Shown here: positions 1-8,133 of the stretch, piece after piece | Position numbering within the stretch: the stretch's first letter is position 1 | How the letters are laid out: each line of letters starts with the position of its first letter | NCBI GenBank assembly: GCA_029933365.1 | Contig: JAOZOH010000035.1 | Coordinates: forward strand, 1-27,528 | Direction: 5' to 3' | Length of the DNA: 27,528 nt | Origin: Desulfuromusa sp. | GTDB taxonomy: Bacteria > Desulfobacterota > Desulfuromonadia > Desulfuromonadales > Geopsychrobacteraceae | The notes under the pieces: model-generated | Database searches by the model: none | What the model was told of the DNA's origin: nothing | What the model saw: only the letters and a program-made list of their open reading frames with translations | Position numbers and translations under genes: made by a program

Positions 1-1
1 C

Positions 2-112
2 TCCAATCACGATAATGGCACATATGCCGATCGAATGACAATATCAGCATATTTACAGTTTAGTTTAGGCGTATTTGCTGAACAAGAAACGCTACGTTCT
101 CTAACTAGTTGA
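2..112 (+). CDS. 3' end of an unidentified gene, cut by the window start
   Basis: An open frame runs in from the left edge for 36 codons to a TGA at 110-112. The readable peptide begins SNHDNGTYADRM and ends with ETLRSLTS. It has a protein-like composition and lies in the same orientation as the aminotransferase gene that starts about 110 bases later, so it could be the tail of an upstream gene. I do not recognise the family, no start is visible, and an open frame of this length can occur by chance. No hairpin followed by a T-run separates it clearly from the next gene. Confidence 0.3.
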   Translation, partial: SNHDNGTYADRMTISAYLQFSLGVFAEQETLRSLTS

Positions 113-131
113 TTTTACATTCCAAACAATC

Positions 132-147
132 TGGCATGGATTTAGCT
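132..147 (+). promoter_or_regulatory. Possible sigma-54-type promoter before the first aminotransferase
   Basis: The string TGGCATGGATTTAGCT has the GG-N10-GC spacing of sigma-54 promoters (GG at 133-134, GC at 145-146). It matches the -24 box TGGCAY exactly and the -12 box TTGCW with one mismatch. An A/T-rich stretch TATATAAAAT follows directly and could serve as a sigma-70 -10 box instead. Transcription would begin around 157, leaving a leader of about 65 nt. No sigma-54 activator gene is in the window, which lowers confidence. Confidence 0.25.
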
Positions 148-223
148 ATATAAAATCACTTAACAAAACAATACAGAGACTGAATATCCAAATTGCCTGT
201 TAAATTTTCTAATTGGAGAATCT

Positions 224-1585
224 ATGGAAACATTTAAACTGCCAAAATCAGAGCACCTCTGGGAAGTAGCAAAACAAGTAATTCCCGGCGGCATTATGAG
301 CAATTTCAAAAAAGGGACAAACTACCAGCCAACCTATTTCAAGTACGGAGAAGGGGCTCGAATTTACGACAGCGATGGGAACGAATACATCGATTACGAT
401 CTCTCCTACGGCCCCACTATTTTAGGGCATCGTAATCAGCACCTGATCGATGCAATCGTAAAACAAACCAAGTATTTTTACTGTGGTCCCGTCAATGAAC
501 TGGCTGCCGAGGCTGCCAGAAAAATTTGTGAGCATGTCCCTTCAGCGGAAAAACTCCGCTTCACCTGTTCCGGCTCTGAAGCAAATTTGTATGCTGCTGC
601 AGTTGCCAGGGGTTACACCGGGCGCGATAAAATTGTCCGCTTTGCAGGTCACTATCACGGCATGGGTGCCGGTCTGGTCGGGGGCATTGTTACCGACCCT
701 GATAATCCGATTGTAACCGAGGGCGAGGAATCTGATGACGTCTTCAGCCAGATGACCCATACGGCAGGCAGGGAAAGTGACGTTTATAGAAATTGTTACA
801 TGATCGAATGGAATGACCTACCAGCCCTGGAAACCCTTTTCAAAAAACGCAGCGAAGAAATTGCAGCCGTTTTCATGGAACCGGTCATGACCAACTGGTA
901 CGGCTGCATGCCGGAACCCGGCTATTTGGAAGGTGTTCGCGAACTTTGCACCAAGTACGGTGTGGTACTGATCTTTGATGAAGTACTGACAGGGTTCCGC
1001 ATGGGACTAGGTGGTGCTCAAGGCCACTTCGGGGTAACACCAGATTTGACAACCCTGGCCAAAGCGATCGGTGGCGGCTTTCCAGTTTCAGCCTTCTGTG
1101 GAAAAGAAGAGATCATGGACGTAGTCACTCGTGGAGATTTGATTGCCGCAGGCACCTACAATGGGCATCCGGTAGCCATGGCCGCGGTCATTGCAACAAT
1201 CGAAGAACTGGAACGAAACAACGGTGCTGTGTACAAAGAAATCGACCGGTTGGGTCATATGATCAAAAATGGGTTTGAAGACATCGCCAAAAGCTATGGT
1301 GTAGACCTGCTCATTCAGGGCTATCCAGCAGCCTGGGATTTTACCGTAACTCCACAGAAAAAAATAATTAACAATAAAGAAGGATTGGGAACAGGTCTTC
1401 CCAAGGCAGGCGAACTCAGCACATATCTCTTGGAAAGGGGCATATTGTCCGTTGTCCGGCTATTTACCTCAACAGCCCACACAGATGAGGATGTCAAGGA
1501 AGCACTAGTACGAGCAGATGATGCCCTCAAAGAGTTTGCCAAAGCGCAGAAATCAGGGGAAGAAACGAAATCTACCCTTATGTAA
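224..1585 (+). CDS. Class III (HemL-like) PLP aminotransferase, paralogue 1
   Basis: The 453-residue protein belongs to the class III, fold-type I PLP aminotransferases and resembles glutamate-1-semialdehyde aminomutase. Visible signatures are DGNEYIDY near residue 50, the phosphate-binding CSGSEAN stretch, YHG, the FDEVLTGFR motif with the PLP-contacting Asp, and AKAIGGG with the Schiff-base Lys at residue 280. The length fits the family. The start ATG has GGAG seven bases upstream. No haem-biosynthesis genes are nearby and a second, divergent homologue lies at 23554-24912, so a catabolic amine or amino-acid transaminase is more likely than true HemL. It is followed after 72 bases by a ureohydrolase gene on the same strand, which suggests a guanidino or amine substrate. 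The substrate is inferred; the fold and cofactor are clear. Confidence 0.88.
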   Translation: METFKLPKSEHLWEVAKQVIPGGIMSNFKKGTNYQPTYFKYGEGARIYDSDGNEYIDYDLSYGPTILGHRNQHLIDAIVKQTKYFYCGPVNELAAEAARKICEHVPSAEKLRFTCSGSEANLYAAAVARGYTGRDKIVRFAGHYHGMGAGLVGGIVTDPDNPIVTEGEESDDVFSQMTHTAGRESDVYRNCYMIEWNDLPALETLFKKRSEEIAAVFMEPVMTNWYGCMPEPGYLEGVRELCTKYGVVLIFDEVLTGFRMGLGGAQGHFGVTPDLTTLAKAIGGGFPVSAFCGKEEIMDVVTRGDLIAAGTYNGHPVAMAAVIATIEELERNNGAVYKEIDRLGHMIKNGFEDIAKSYGVDLLIQGYPAAWDFTVTPQKKIINNKEGLGTGLPKAGELSTYLLERGILSVVRLFTSTAHTDEDVKEALVRADDALKEFAKAQKSGEETKSTLM

Positions 1586-1657
1586 ACGGTGAAACATGCA
1601 CTTTGACCTCAAAAAAATATTTTCACTATCTCACATAACAAAAAGGATACTAATAAT

Positions 1658-2794
1658 ATGTTGACCCAAGAGCAAAAAGACAAGTGGCTGGAAATAACAA
1701 TGAACATTGCTGAACCGACGAACACGGTAATGGAGAACCGAATCCACTCTGACGTACCTTCATTTATGCAGTGCCCAATTGCCTACACCCCTGAACATCT
1801 CAAAGGTCTGGACGCAGCATTTCTTGGAGTCCCGTGGGAGGGATGGGTAGGAATAGGAACAATGGGTCATTGGGCAACATGTGGTCCTCAAAACGGTGAA
1901 ATCGAAGATGCTTTTGACTTACGTTCGGGCACCTATTTAACACCGGATTACACGCGTAAATGGTCAAGCCAATATGCAGGACTTCTGGATCCAAAAGTCA
2001 GTTTTTTCCCTGAAGTCTCTGACGACTTCAACATGGGTGCTCTTCTTAAGGTTGCGGACTACGGCAACGTCGAGGTCAAGGCATATGATCCTGTGGAGAC
2101 ATTGAACCGGGCCTACATGAAAGCCAGCGACATTGTAAAGGGGGGTGCAATCCCCCTGATGCTGGGCGGAGATCACTCAACTCCCCACTGCATAGTAAAA
2201 GCAATATCCGATAACACTCAAGGCGATATGGGTCTTATCTGGTTTGACCGCCACTATGACAATTTCTATGGTGGAGATCTCCCCTACCCCGAAACCGAAA
2301 TGAGTCGCCCCAATCCAGGAAACGCCCTGTATAAAATCCTCGACGAATGTAATGTCGATCCAGCCAACGTGGTCATGATCGGACCGGGTGGCGGCGACAC
2401 CAATTACCGCGAAATGTCTGACATAATGAAGATGTTGGGGATTAAGGTGTTCACTGTTCGCGACGTAGAAGAGCAGGGTTTGAAGGCGATTACCGAACAG
2501 GCGATCGTAATTGCTGGCAAAGGAACCGAGAGAACCTATGTGACCTTGGATGCCGATGTGATGGATCCGTTTTCCTTCCCGGCCATGCGCTGGACTGAAC
2601 CATATGGGTTACATGCGCGCGACGTAAAAGATTCCATTGCCATGATTACAGAAAACCTGAATCTGGCTGGTTTCGATATTTGTTGTATGAGCCCTGCCTA
2701 TGACACACACGGCAACGGCGGCCAGGTCGCCGCACGATTCTATATTGAGATTTTAAAACAGCTGGCATTGAAAAAACAGGCGCAGCAAAGCTAG
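1658..2794 (+). CDS. Agmatinase/arginase-family ureohydrolase, paralogue 1
   Basis: The 378-residue protein belongs to the binuclear-metal ureohydrolases, which hydrolyse guanidino groups to urea and an amine. All six metal ligands are visible: H173 (GGDHS), D197, H199 and D201 (FDRHYDN), and D298 and D300 (TLDADVMDP). It differs from ordinary agmatinases. The usual short link between the GVP strand and the RPGARFGP motif is replaced by about 29 residues (60-88), and the motif itself reads RSGTYLTPDYTR. The N-terminus (about 50 residues before the first strand) is also long. AAGGA lies ten bases before the ATG. It pairs with the upstream aminotransferase and resembles the protein at 21193-22344. 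Agmatine, guanidinobutyrate, guanidinopropionate, free guanidine or another amidine are all possible substrates; the sequence does not decide. Confidence 0.85.
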   Translation: MLTQEQKDKWLEITMNIAEPTNTVMENRIHSDVPSFMQCPIAYTPEHLKGLDAAFLGVPWEGWVGIGTMGHWATCGPQNGEIEDAFDLRSGTYLTPDYTRKWSSQYAGLLDPKVSFFPEVSDDFNMGALLKVADYGNVEVKAYDPVETLNRAYMKASDIVKGGAIPLMLGGDHSTPHCIVKAISDNTQGDMGLIWFDRHYDNFYGGDLPYPETEMSRPNPGNALYKILDECNVDPANVVMIGPGGGDTNYREMSDIMKMLGIKVFTVRDVEEQGLKAITEQAIVIAGKGTERTYVTLDADVMDPFSFPAMRWTEPYGLHARDVKDSIAMITENLNLAGFDICCMSPAYDTHGNGGQVAARFYIEILKQLALKKQAQQS

Positions 2795-2820
2795 TTTGTT
2801 CAGTAACTATTCAATCACGC

Positions 2821-2843
2821 CCCCCGCATTTCAACTGCGGGGG
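2821..2843. other. Hairpin after the first ureohydrolase, without a T-run
   Basis: CCCCCGCA (2821-2828) and TGCGGGGG (2836-2843) form a perfect 8-bp stem with a 7-base loop, starting 26 bases after the ureohydrolase stop codon. No T-run follows on either strand, so it is not a classical terminator. It may protect the mRNA 3' end or pause polymerase ahead of the true terminator about 85 bases further on. Confidence 0.5.
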
Positions 2844-2925
2844 CTGGTCTCGGAACCACCATAACAAGAGCGGAATTCATGCTGCTCACATAGTGAATAC
2901 CGATACCCAGACCAATCAGCTCCTG

Positions 2926-2958
2926 CCCTCCCCCCGATCTAGGGGGAGGGTTTTTCTT
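2926..2958 (+). terminator. Intrinsic terminator of the aminotransferase-ureohydrolase unit
   Basis: CCCTCCCCC (2926-2934) pairs with GGGGGAGGG (2942-2950) in a 9-bp stem with a 7-base loop, followed immediately by TTTTTCTTT. This is a strong Rho-independent terminator for plus-strand transcription. Read from the minus strand the stem is not followed by T residues, so it should not stop the converging long operon. Confidence 0.85.
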
Positions 2959-2975
2959 TGTTCAGGGAAGAGCTG

Positions 2976-3098
2976 TCAAAAAACGACGCCTTGACTCATA
3001 TACTTGCCCTCGAAGACAACCAAAACTGTCAAGCCGAACACTGATTCATCATCAATGCCGTAGATATCTTCTGCATAATTACTTAAACACAGTTCCAT
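2976..3098 (-). CDS. Possible small gene (40 codons) overlapping the symporter 3' end
   Basis: An ATG at 3098 opens a 40-codon frame, beginning MELCLSNYAEDIYG and ending MSQGVVF, which overlaps the last 20 bases of the symporter gene in another frame and continues beyond it. The peptide has a mildly coding-like composition with a short hydrophobic stretch (LTVLVVF). I see no convincing ribosome-binding site and recognise no family. It could be chance, or the remnant of a frameshifted gene tail. Confidence 0.15.
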   Translation of the reverse strand: MELCLSNYAEDIYGIDDESVFGLTVLVVFEGKYMSQGVVF

Positions 3099-4569
3099 CC
3101 GCGCACTTAAGCGGCAATGGAGGGCACTGTTTTTGTGTTAATAGCGAGAACAACACCAAGGACAAAGAGGCAACAATAGGAGATCCGAGGGTAAAAACAT
3201 ACCAGTTTTCAGGATAAAACACAGCTTCAAGAGTGAATCCGTTTGTCAAACCTGCTCCTATGGTTCTGAATAAAAACCCTACAACCATGGCGGCAACTGC
3301 ACCAACAACATTGGCCGATTTAAAATACAGGCCGAATATAAATGGAGCAACCAGACAAGCGAGCATTAAATCAAAAGCATATAAACTTAATTCAAGAACA
3401 TGGGGATAACCTGTCGCCAGCAGTCCCGCAAAAATAGCGATACACACGACTGACACTCTGGTCACTTTGATCACCGCTGCGTCTGAAGCTTCCGGCCTGA
3501 ATATATCTTTATAAATATTTTTAGAAACAATTCCCGAAATCGCGATCAATGCGGAATCCGATGCTCCCATGACACCGGCAATAACAGCACCAAAAAACAT
3601 AACAGCGGCGAAAGTCGGCATCAAAGTTTTGATCAGTATGGGCATCAAAAGCTCAGGGTCATCAAGAATCAGAGTGCCATCTATAAGACCTTTTTCAACT
3701 AGGACACTACCTGAATACCCTATCAAAAGAACCCCAAGCTCAAGAAATGCGAATAGAACCATAGCAATTAAAAAAGATTTTCGAGCCACGCTGGCACTCT
3801 CGGCGGTAAAAGAACGTTGTGCCAAATCGGGGCTAACGGTTGAGCCAAGCCCGATAATCAACCATGCCGCCAGCCAGGGAGTCCAGGAACCTCCTTCTTG
3901 AGGCAAGACAGTTTTCATTGCTTGAGGCGTACTTTGCAATACCTCAGTCAACCCTCCTGCCAGATTGACAGTCATGGGAAGTAAAATAGCAAAGCCAAGC
4001 ACCATTATAATTATTTGAACAACATCGGTATAACAAACGGCATACATCCCACCGGAATAAGTGTAAATAGCCACGACAAGGATGCCGATCCAGATAACTG
4101 TAGAAATATCCCAACCCAAAAGCGGAGCCACAATCTTTCCGAAAATTGTCGCATTGGTTGCAATCCAGGTACTGCTTGTTATGGCAATAAGTACGGCGGC
4201 AAAAAATCCACAGATTTTCCCATATCGAATCGTATAAAAGTCCCCCACGGACACATATTTTAATTTCCATAGCACCGGCACAAAAAATACCCCGAGCAGC
4301 AGCAGGCACAACACGCCTCCACCGGCAGTCGCAATCATTCCCCAGCTGTACTCTGTGTTCCAAATCCCGGTCGAGAAAGCCAAACCACTGTCGCCTATGA
4401 ACAAGACAGCTCCAACAAAAGTTATCAAGATGGTCGCGGTATTGAACCAGACATTAAATGATCTGCCAGCAACCAGATAGTCTTCTGTACTTTTATTTTT
4501 CTTGGAAACAATAAATCCTATTGCAAGCATTACCGCCATATAAAACCCTATCCCAATGACATAACCCAT
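3079..4569 (-). CDS. Sodium:solute symporter (SSS family)
   Basis: The 496-residue polytopic membrane protein has the spacing of about 13 hydrophobic helices typical of the SSS family (PutP/PanF relatives), which use the sodium gradient to import small organic solutes. Diagnostic stretches are KSTEDYLVAGR after the first helix, YTYSGGMYAVCYTDVVQ in the middle, and the second SSS signature around GSTVSPDLAQRSF. The length is normal for the family. AGGAGA lies a few bases before the ATG. It is the last gene of the long minus-strand series, 47 bases after the RND gene, so it probably imports the compound, or a breakdown product, handled by the enzymes upstream. The solute cannot be named from sequence. 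Confidence 0.9.
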   Translation of the reverse strand: MGYVIGIGFYMAVMLAIGFIVSKKNKSTEDYLVAGRSFNVWFNTATILITFVGAVLFIGDSGLAFSTGIWNTEYSWGMIATAGGGVLCLLLLGVFFVPVLWKLKYVSVGDFYTIRYGKICGFFAAVLIAITSSTWIATNATIFGKIVAPLLGWDISTVIWIGILVVAIYTYSGGMYAVCYTDVVQIIIMVLGFAILLPMTVNLAGGLTEVLQSTPQAMKTVLPQEGGSWTPWLAAWLIIGLGSTVSPDLAQRSFTAESASVARKSFLIAMVLFAFLELGVLLIGYSGSVLVEKGLIDGTLILDDPELLMPILIKTLMPTFAAVMFFGAVIAGVMGASDSALIAISGIVSKNIYKDIFRPEASDAAVIKVTRVSVVCIAIFAGLLATGYPHVLELSLYAFDLMLACLVAPFIFGLYFKSANVVGAVAAMVVGFLFRTIGAGLTNGFTLEAVFYPENWYVFTLGSPIVASLSLVLFSLLTQKQCPPLPLKCADGTVFK

Positions 4570-4616
4570 AATTCTTTCTCCTATTTAAAAGATTAAAAAC
4601 AAATATCCCTATAAAA

Positions 4617-6977
4617 TCAATCGCTGGCCACTACCTTCGCACCCGCGCCTCCAACTTCCGGCAGCAGAGGCTTGATGAGAAAACGGGCCAAAGCCGGCAA
4701 CAACCAGAGTGCGCCGATCATATTCCACAGGAACATGAACGTCAGCAAGATCCCCATATCGGCCTGGAACTTTATCGGTGATAGAACCCAGGTGCCAACG
4801 CCGATAGCCAAGGTTAAACCGGTGAAGCAAACCGCCTTGCCGGTCGTCAGCAATGTTTCCAGGTATGCTTCACGTAGCGAGTGACCCATCTGCAGATAGG
4901 AATCCAGGCGACTGTAGATATAAATTCCATAATCCACCCCAATGCCAACCCCCAGGGCAATAACCGGCAGTGTCCCAACCTTGACACCAATACCGAGTTG
5001 AGCCATCAGGGCCTGGCAGAGAATTGAAGTCAGCACCAGAGGCAACATGATGCAGAGCACAGGCCTCCAGGAGCGAAAGGTCAACAGGCAAAGCAGACTG
5101 ACCACACTATAGACGCAGAGCAGCATCAGGTTCTGAGCAGAACCAATAACCTGGTTCGTGGCCGCCTCAAAAGCGCCATTACCATAACCGAGGCTGAAGA
5201 TAACATCTTCGTCGTTGTTCTCCGCGGCGAACTTCTCCACGGCGTCGATCACAGCTTGCAGAGTTTCTTCTTTATGATCAGCCAGTTCCAGCCTCAGCGT
5301 ACTCACCCCGCTTGCATCGCCCATGGCACCGGGCGCAACCGAGAGGTAATAATTGAGCGTATCCTTGGCACGAGCCAGGTCGAGAAACTTGAGGTTGCCC
5401 TCGTTGTAGGCAAACCGGGTCCATTTGATTTCCGAAGCGTTGGACTGAACCGACTGCACGCCGGGAGTATTCTGCAGCACCCACTCAAAGCGATTGATCA
5501 GATCATTTGCCTTATAGCTGAATGGGTCCGGGGTTTGGGCAAAGATCAGCAGCTCGTCGGTGCTGGTTGAGAAGTGGGAGGTGATATAGTTACTGTCAAG
5601 GTTGTAACGGGAATCGGCTCGCAGTTCAGGTGCGCCCTTGTCGAGATCGCCGATCTTGAGATCCTTGTTGAAGTAGAGACCAACACCTGCGCCGAGCAAG
5701 GCGATCAGCAGCGAAATAGCAGCCGCTTTGGGAGAGGTCACATGTGAGATGGTCTCCCACAGGGCGGACTTTTCGTTCTTCTTGTACTGGGCGTGATCTG
5801 TACACGCACGAGTGACCCCGGTATAGGACATCAACAGCGGCAGCAATATCAAGTTGGTGAGAATGATGATTGCCACGCCAAGGCTGGCAGCCACCGCCAG
5901 ATCCTGGATTACGCCGATATTGATAACCAGCAGGGTGGCAAAACCGATACCATCACTGAGCAGCGCCAGCATCCCCGGCTTGACCAGATTTCGGAAGGTG
6001 TTGCGGGCGGCATCAAGACGACTCTCCCCTTTCAAGGTTTCGTGGGCAATGGCATTGATAATCTGAACACCGTGGCTGATCCCGATAGCAAACACCAGGA
6101 AGGGGACCAGAACCGAGAACACTCCAACGCCGTAGCCCAACAGGCTGAGCAGCCCCAACTGCCAGACCACCGCGATTACTGAGCAGAGCAACGGCATAAG
6201 GGTCGCTTTCCAGCCGCGTGAGTAGTAATAGAGCAGAATTCCGGTAATCACAAAGGCAAAAGCAAAGAACATTCCAACCTGCACAAAGCCATCCACCAGG
6301 TCGGCAAATTTTTTAACATCACCGATCATGTGGATGCTCAGGTTTTCATCCTGGTATTTCTCACGGACATCCTCCAATGCGTGAGAAAAGACCGTAAAAT
6401 CGAGTGGCTCGCCGGTCTTAGGGTTGGTTGCCAAAATCGGCAGAGAAACCATACTCGACTTGAAGTCGTTGGCGATGTAGCTACCGAGAAACTCCGACTT
6501 GAAAATGTTTTCTTTGACCTGCTCAAGTGACTCGGGAGAACCGTCGTAATCGGAATCAATGATCGGACCACCGTCAAAACCTTCAGCAGTCACCGCAAAC
6601 CATTGCAGCCCAGGTTCCCAGAGGGAAAGAACACCGCCGGTGTCAACCCCTGGGAGAAGTGAAAGTTCATCGCTGATTTTGCGCAGAGCATCCAGATATT
6701 GAGAATCAAAGATATCTCCGTCCTTGACCGCCACAGCGACACGGATCAGGTTACCGCTACCGGCTTCACCCTCTTCGCCCAAAAGCTCCCGGGCATTCTG
6801 GACATAGGAGTGACTCTGCGGAATCATCTTTTTGAGATCGGTGTCGATGGTCACGGAGGTTGCCTGATAGCCCAAAAAAACCGTAATCAACAAAAACAGC
6901 AGTATCATCCAGAAACGATTATTGAATACGATGCGTTCTACCAGTAGTACCAGTTTGGAATGGGCTTGTTCGTTCAT
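4617..6977 (-). CDS. RND/MMPL-superfamily transporter
   Basis: The 786-residue protein has the duplicated layout of RND-superfamily (MMPL, COG1033) transporters: one N-terminal helix, a large periplasmic domain (about residues 45-220), a helix bundle, a second single helix near 410, a second periplasmic domain, and a final bundle. The second half carries GIGVDYGIYIYSRL, with the Asp-Tyr of the proton-relay region; the matching place in the first half reads AIGISHGVQ and lacks the Asp. Its ATG overlaps the stop codon of the YCF48-like gene by one base (TGATG), with GAGGAGGG just upstream, so translation is probably coupled. Together with the DUF1302, DUF1329 and YCF48-like genes it makes a block that recurs in proteobacteria and is often linked to hydrophobic substrates or lipids. 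The direction of transport is unknown. Confidence 0.88.
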   Translation of the reverse strand: MNEQAHSKLVLLVERIVFNNRFWMILLFLLITVFLGYQATSVTIDTDLKKMIPQSHSYVQNARELLGEEGEAGSGNLIRVAVAVKDGDIFDSQYLDALRKISDELSLLPGVDTGGVLSLWEPGLQWFAVTAEGFDGGPIIDSDYDGSPESLEQVKENIFKSEFLGSYIANDFKSSMVSLPILATNPKTGEPLDFTVFSHALEDVREKYQDENLSIHMIGDVKKFADLVDGFVQVGMFFAFAFVITGILLYYYSRGWKATLMPLLCSVIAVVWQLGLLSLLGYGVGVFSVLVPFLVFAIGISHGVQIINAIAHETLKGESRLDAARNTFRNLVKPGMLALLSDGIGFATLLVINIGVIQDLAVAASLGVAIIILTNLILLPLLMSYTGVTRACTDHAQYKKNEKSALWETISHVTSPKAAAISLLIALLGAGVGLYFNKDLKIGDLDKGAPELRADSRYNLDSNYITSHFSTSTDELLIFAQTPDPFSYKANDLINRFEWVLQNTPGVQSVQSNASEIKWTRFAYNEGNLKFLDLARAKDTLNYYLSVAPGAMGDASGVSTLRLELADHKEETLQAVIDAVEKFAAENNDEDVIFSLGYGNGAFEAATNQVIGSAQNLMLLCVYSVVSLLCLLTFRSWRPVLCIMLPLVLTSILCQALMAQLGIGVKVGTLPVIALGVGIGVDYGIYIYSRLDSYLQMGHSLREAYLETLLTTGKAVCFTGLTLAIGVGTWVLSPIKFQADMGILLTFMFLWNMIGALWLLPALARFLIKPLLPEVGGAGAKVVASD

Positions 6978-8020
6978 CAGTTGCCCTCCTCTATCTCAGT
7001 TTTTTCACCGATTTCAGTACTCATCAGTTCGATTCCGCCGAGACCGACCAGGATCAACGAATCGTTATCACCAACGTTCACACTGCTTAGTGGCAGCATC
7101 GACTCAGTATTGGTGAGGTGAAAGTTTTCAAATTCAGCATCTGCTTTCAACACCACACCGGCATCACCGACGATAACAACCGAACCGTCCCCGAGCAGCC
7201 TTCCGCCAACCAGCCCGACTTCGGTTTCCACAACAACCTCCGCCCAGTGCTCTCCGCCATCGCGAGTCACAAAAACCTTTCCACCGATACCGAAAGCCAC
7301 GACCAGTCCCGCTTGCCGACCTGCGACCGCCCCGAGAAATGACCCTTCATGAGGCACATCAAGGGTCTGCCAGCTCTGACCAGCATCGCTGGAACGATAT
7401 ACGAAACCAGACTCACCAGCAATGTAGAGAACACCTTGCGGTCCCTGAGCAAACGCATTCAGGTGCCATTCATCAAGGTTGTCAAGATGCTCAGTCCAGT
7501 CCTCCCAGTTCACCCCGCCATCGCTGGTATGCATGAACTTTCCATAGGCACCAATCACAAAGCCTTCCATTTCGTTAAGGAAAAAAACATCGAGAAGAGG
7601 TGCTGGATTACCTGATTTGCGGTTGTCATACTGGTGCGACCAGCTCTGCCCACCATCTTCGGTATATAAAACTATAGTGTCCTGCCCAACAGCCCAACCT
7701 TTTAGCGAACTAGGAAAATGGACGGCAGTCAAAAAAGCCATGGAGGGCACCTCAGCCTGAGTCCAGTTCTGCCCACTGTCATCGGAGTAGAGAATATGAC
7801 CACGCTCGCCGACTGCAACCAGGCGATTTCCGGCGTGCTCCACGTCCAATAATAAATTGTACTGAGCCGCATCCGACTTTAGAACCGGTGTGTCAAGAGC
7901 ATCGGTATAAGCATAAACAGGCTCACACAGAAACAAAATTCCGATCAGGGCGTAAACCATTACTACGCCCCCGTTCAGAAGCCTTCTTCCGGGCTGTTTT
8001 TTCCAGTAAATTTCACTCAT
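6977..8020 (-). CDS. YCF48-like exported beta-propeller protein
   Basis: The 347-residue protein carries at least five BNR/Asp-box motifs (SDDSGQNW, TEDGGQSW, TSDGGVNW, SSDAGQSW, TRDGGEHW), the pattern of YCF48/HCF136-like propellers. The N-terminus has a basic stretch, a hydrophobic segment (about residues 18-32) and a likely signal-peptidase site after PVYA, which places the protein in the periplasm or envelope. I chose the ATG at 8020, preceded by GAGGA, over the ATG at 8086, which lacks a good site and would add residues before the signal peptide. The gene sits between the DUF1329 gene (113 bases upstream) and the RND gene (1-base overlap). In similar clusters it probably acts as an assembly or scaffold partner of the transporter. 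It is unrelated to photosynthesis here. Confidence 0.82.
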   Translation of the reverse strand: MSEIYWKKQPGRRLLNGGVVMVYALIGILFLCEPVYAYTDALDTPVLKSDAAQYNLLLDVEHAGNRLVAVGERGHILYSDDSGQNWTQAEVPSMAFLTAVHFPSSLKGWAVGQDTIVLYTEDGGQSWSHQYDNRKSGNPAPLLDVFFLNEMEGFVIGAYGKFMHTSDGGVNWEDWTEHLDNLDEWHLNAFAQGPQGVLYIAGESGFVYRSSDAGQSWQTLDVPHEGSFLGAVAGRQAGLVVAFGIGGKVFVTRDGGEHWAEVVVETEVGLVGGRLLGDGSVVIVGDAGVVLKADAEFENFHLTNTESMLPLSSVNVGDNDSLILVGLGGIELMSTEIGEKTEIEEGN

Positions 8021-8133
8021 TGAAATATCCTCGTGTAGAGTTAAACAAATCAACAACCCGGCAAAAGGGCAAATAAAAAAGTACAATAGAACTTCCGCCG
8101 CCCGGCACGAGACCGGACGACAGAAAAGTGGGC

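Noticed and set aside
1..223. Guanidine (ykkC-type) riboswitch before the first aminotransferase
   Set aside because: I looked because of the ureohydrolase neighbour. I saw no ykkC-I or mini-ykkC style conserved ACGR loops or paired stems in the leader.
224..1585. True glutamate-1-semialdehyde aminomutase (HemL)
   Set aside because: The motifs fit, but no haem genes are near, a second divergent copy lies in the same window and both sit beside ureohydrolases. A catabolic transaminase is more likely, so no gene symbol was given.
2990..3040. Terminator of the long minus-strand operon (CTTGAC/GTCAAG arms before GTCGTTTTTTG)
   Set aside because: The arms are only 6 bp and the loop is over 30 bases, so the structure is weak. 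The T-run is suggestive but not enough to annotate.
7888..8086. Longer start (ATG 8086) of the YCF48-like protein
   Set aside because: It lacks a ribosome-binding site and would place 22 residues before a normal signal peptide; the ATG at 8020 has GAGGA at good spacing.
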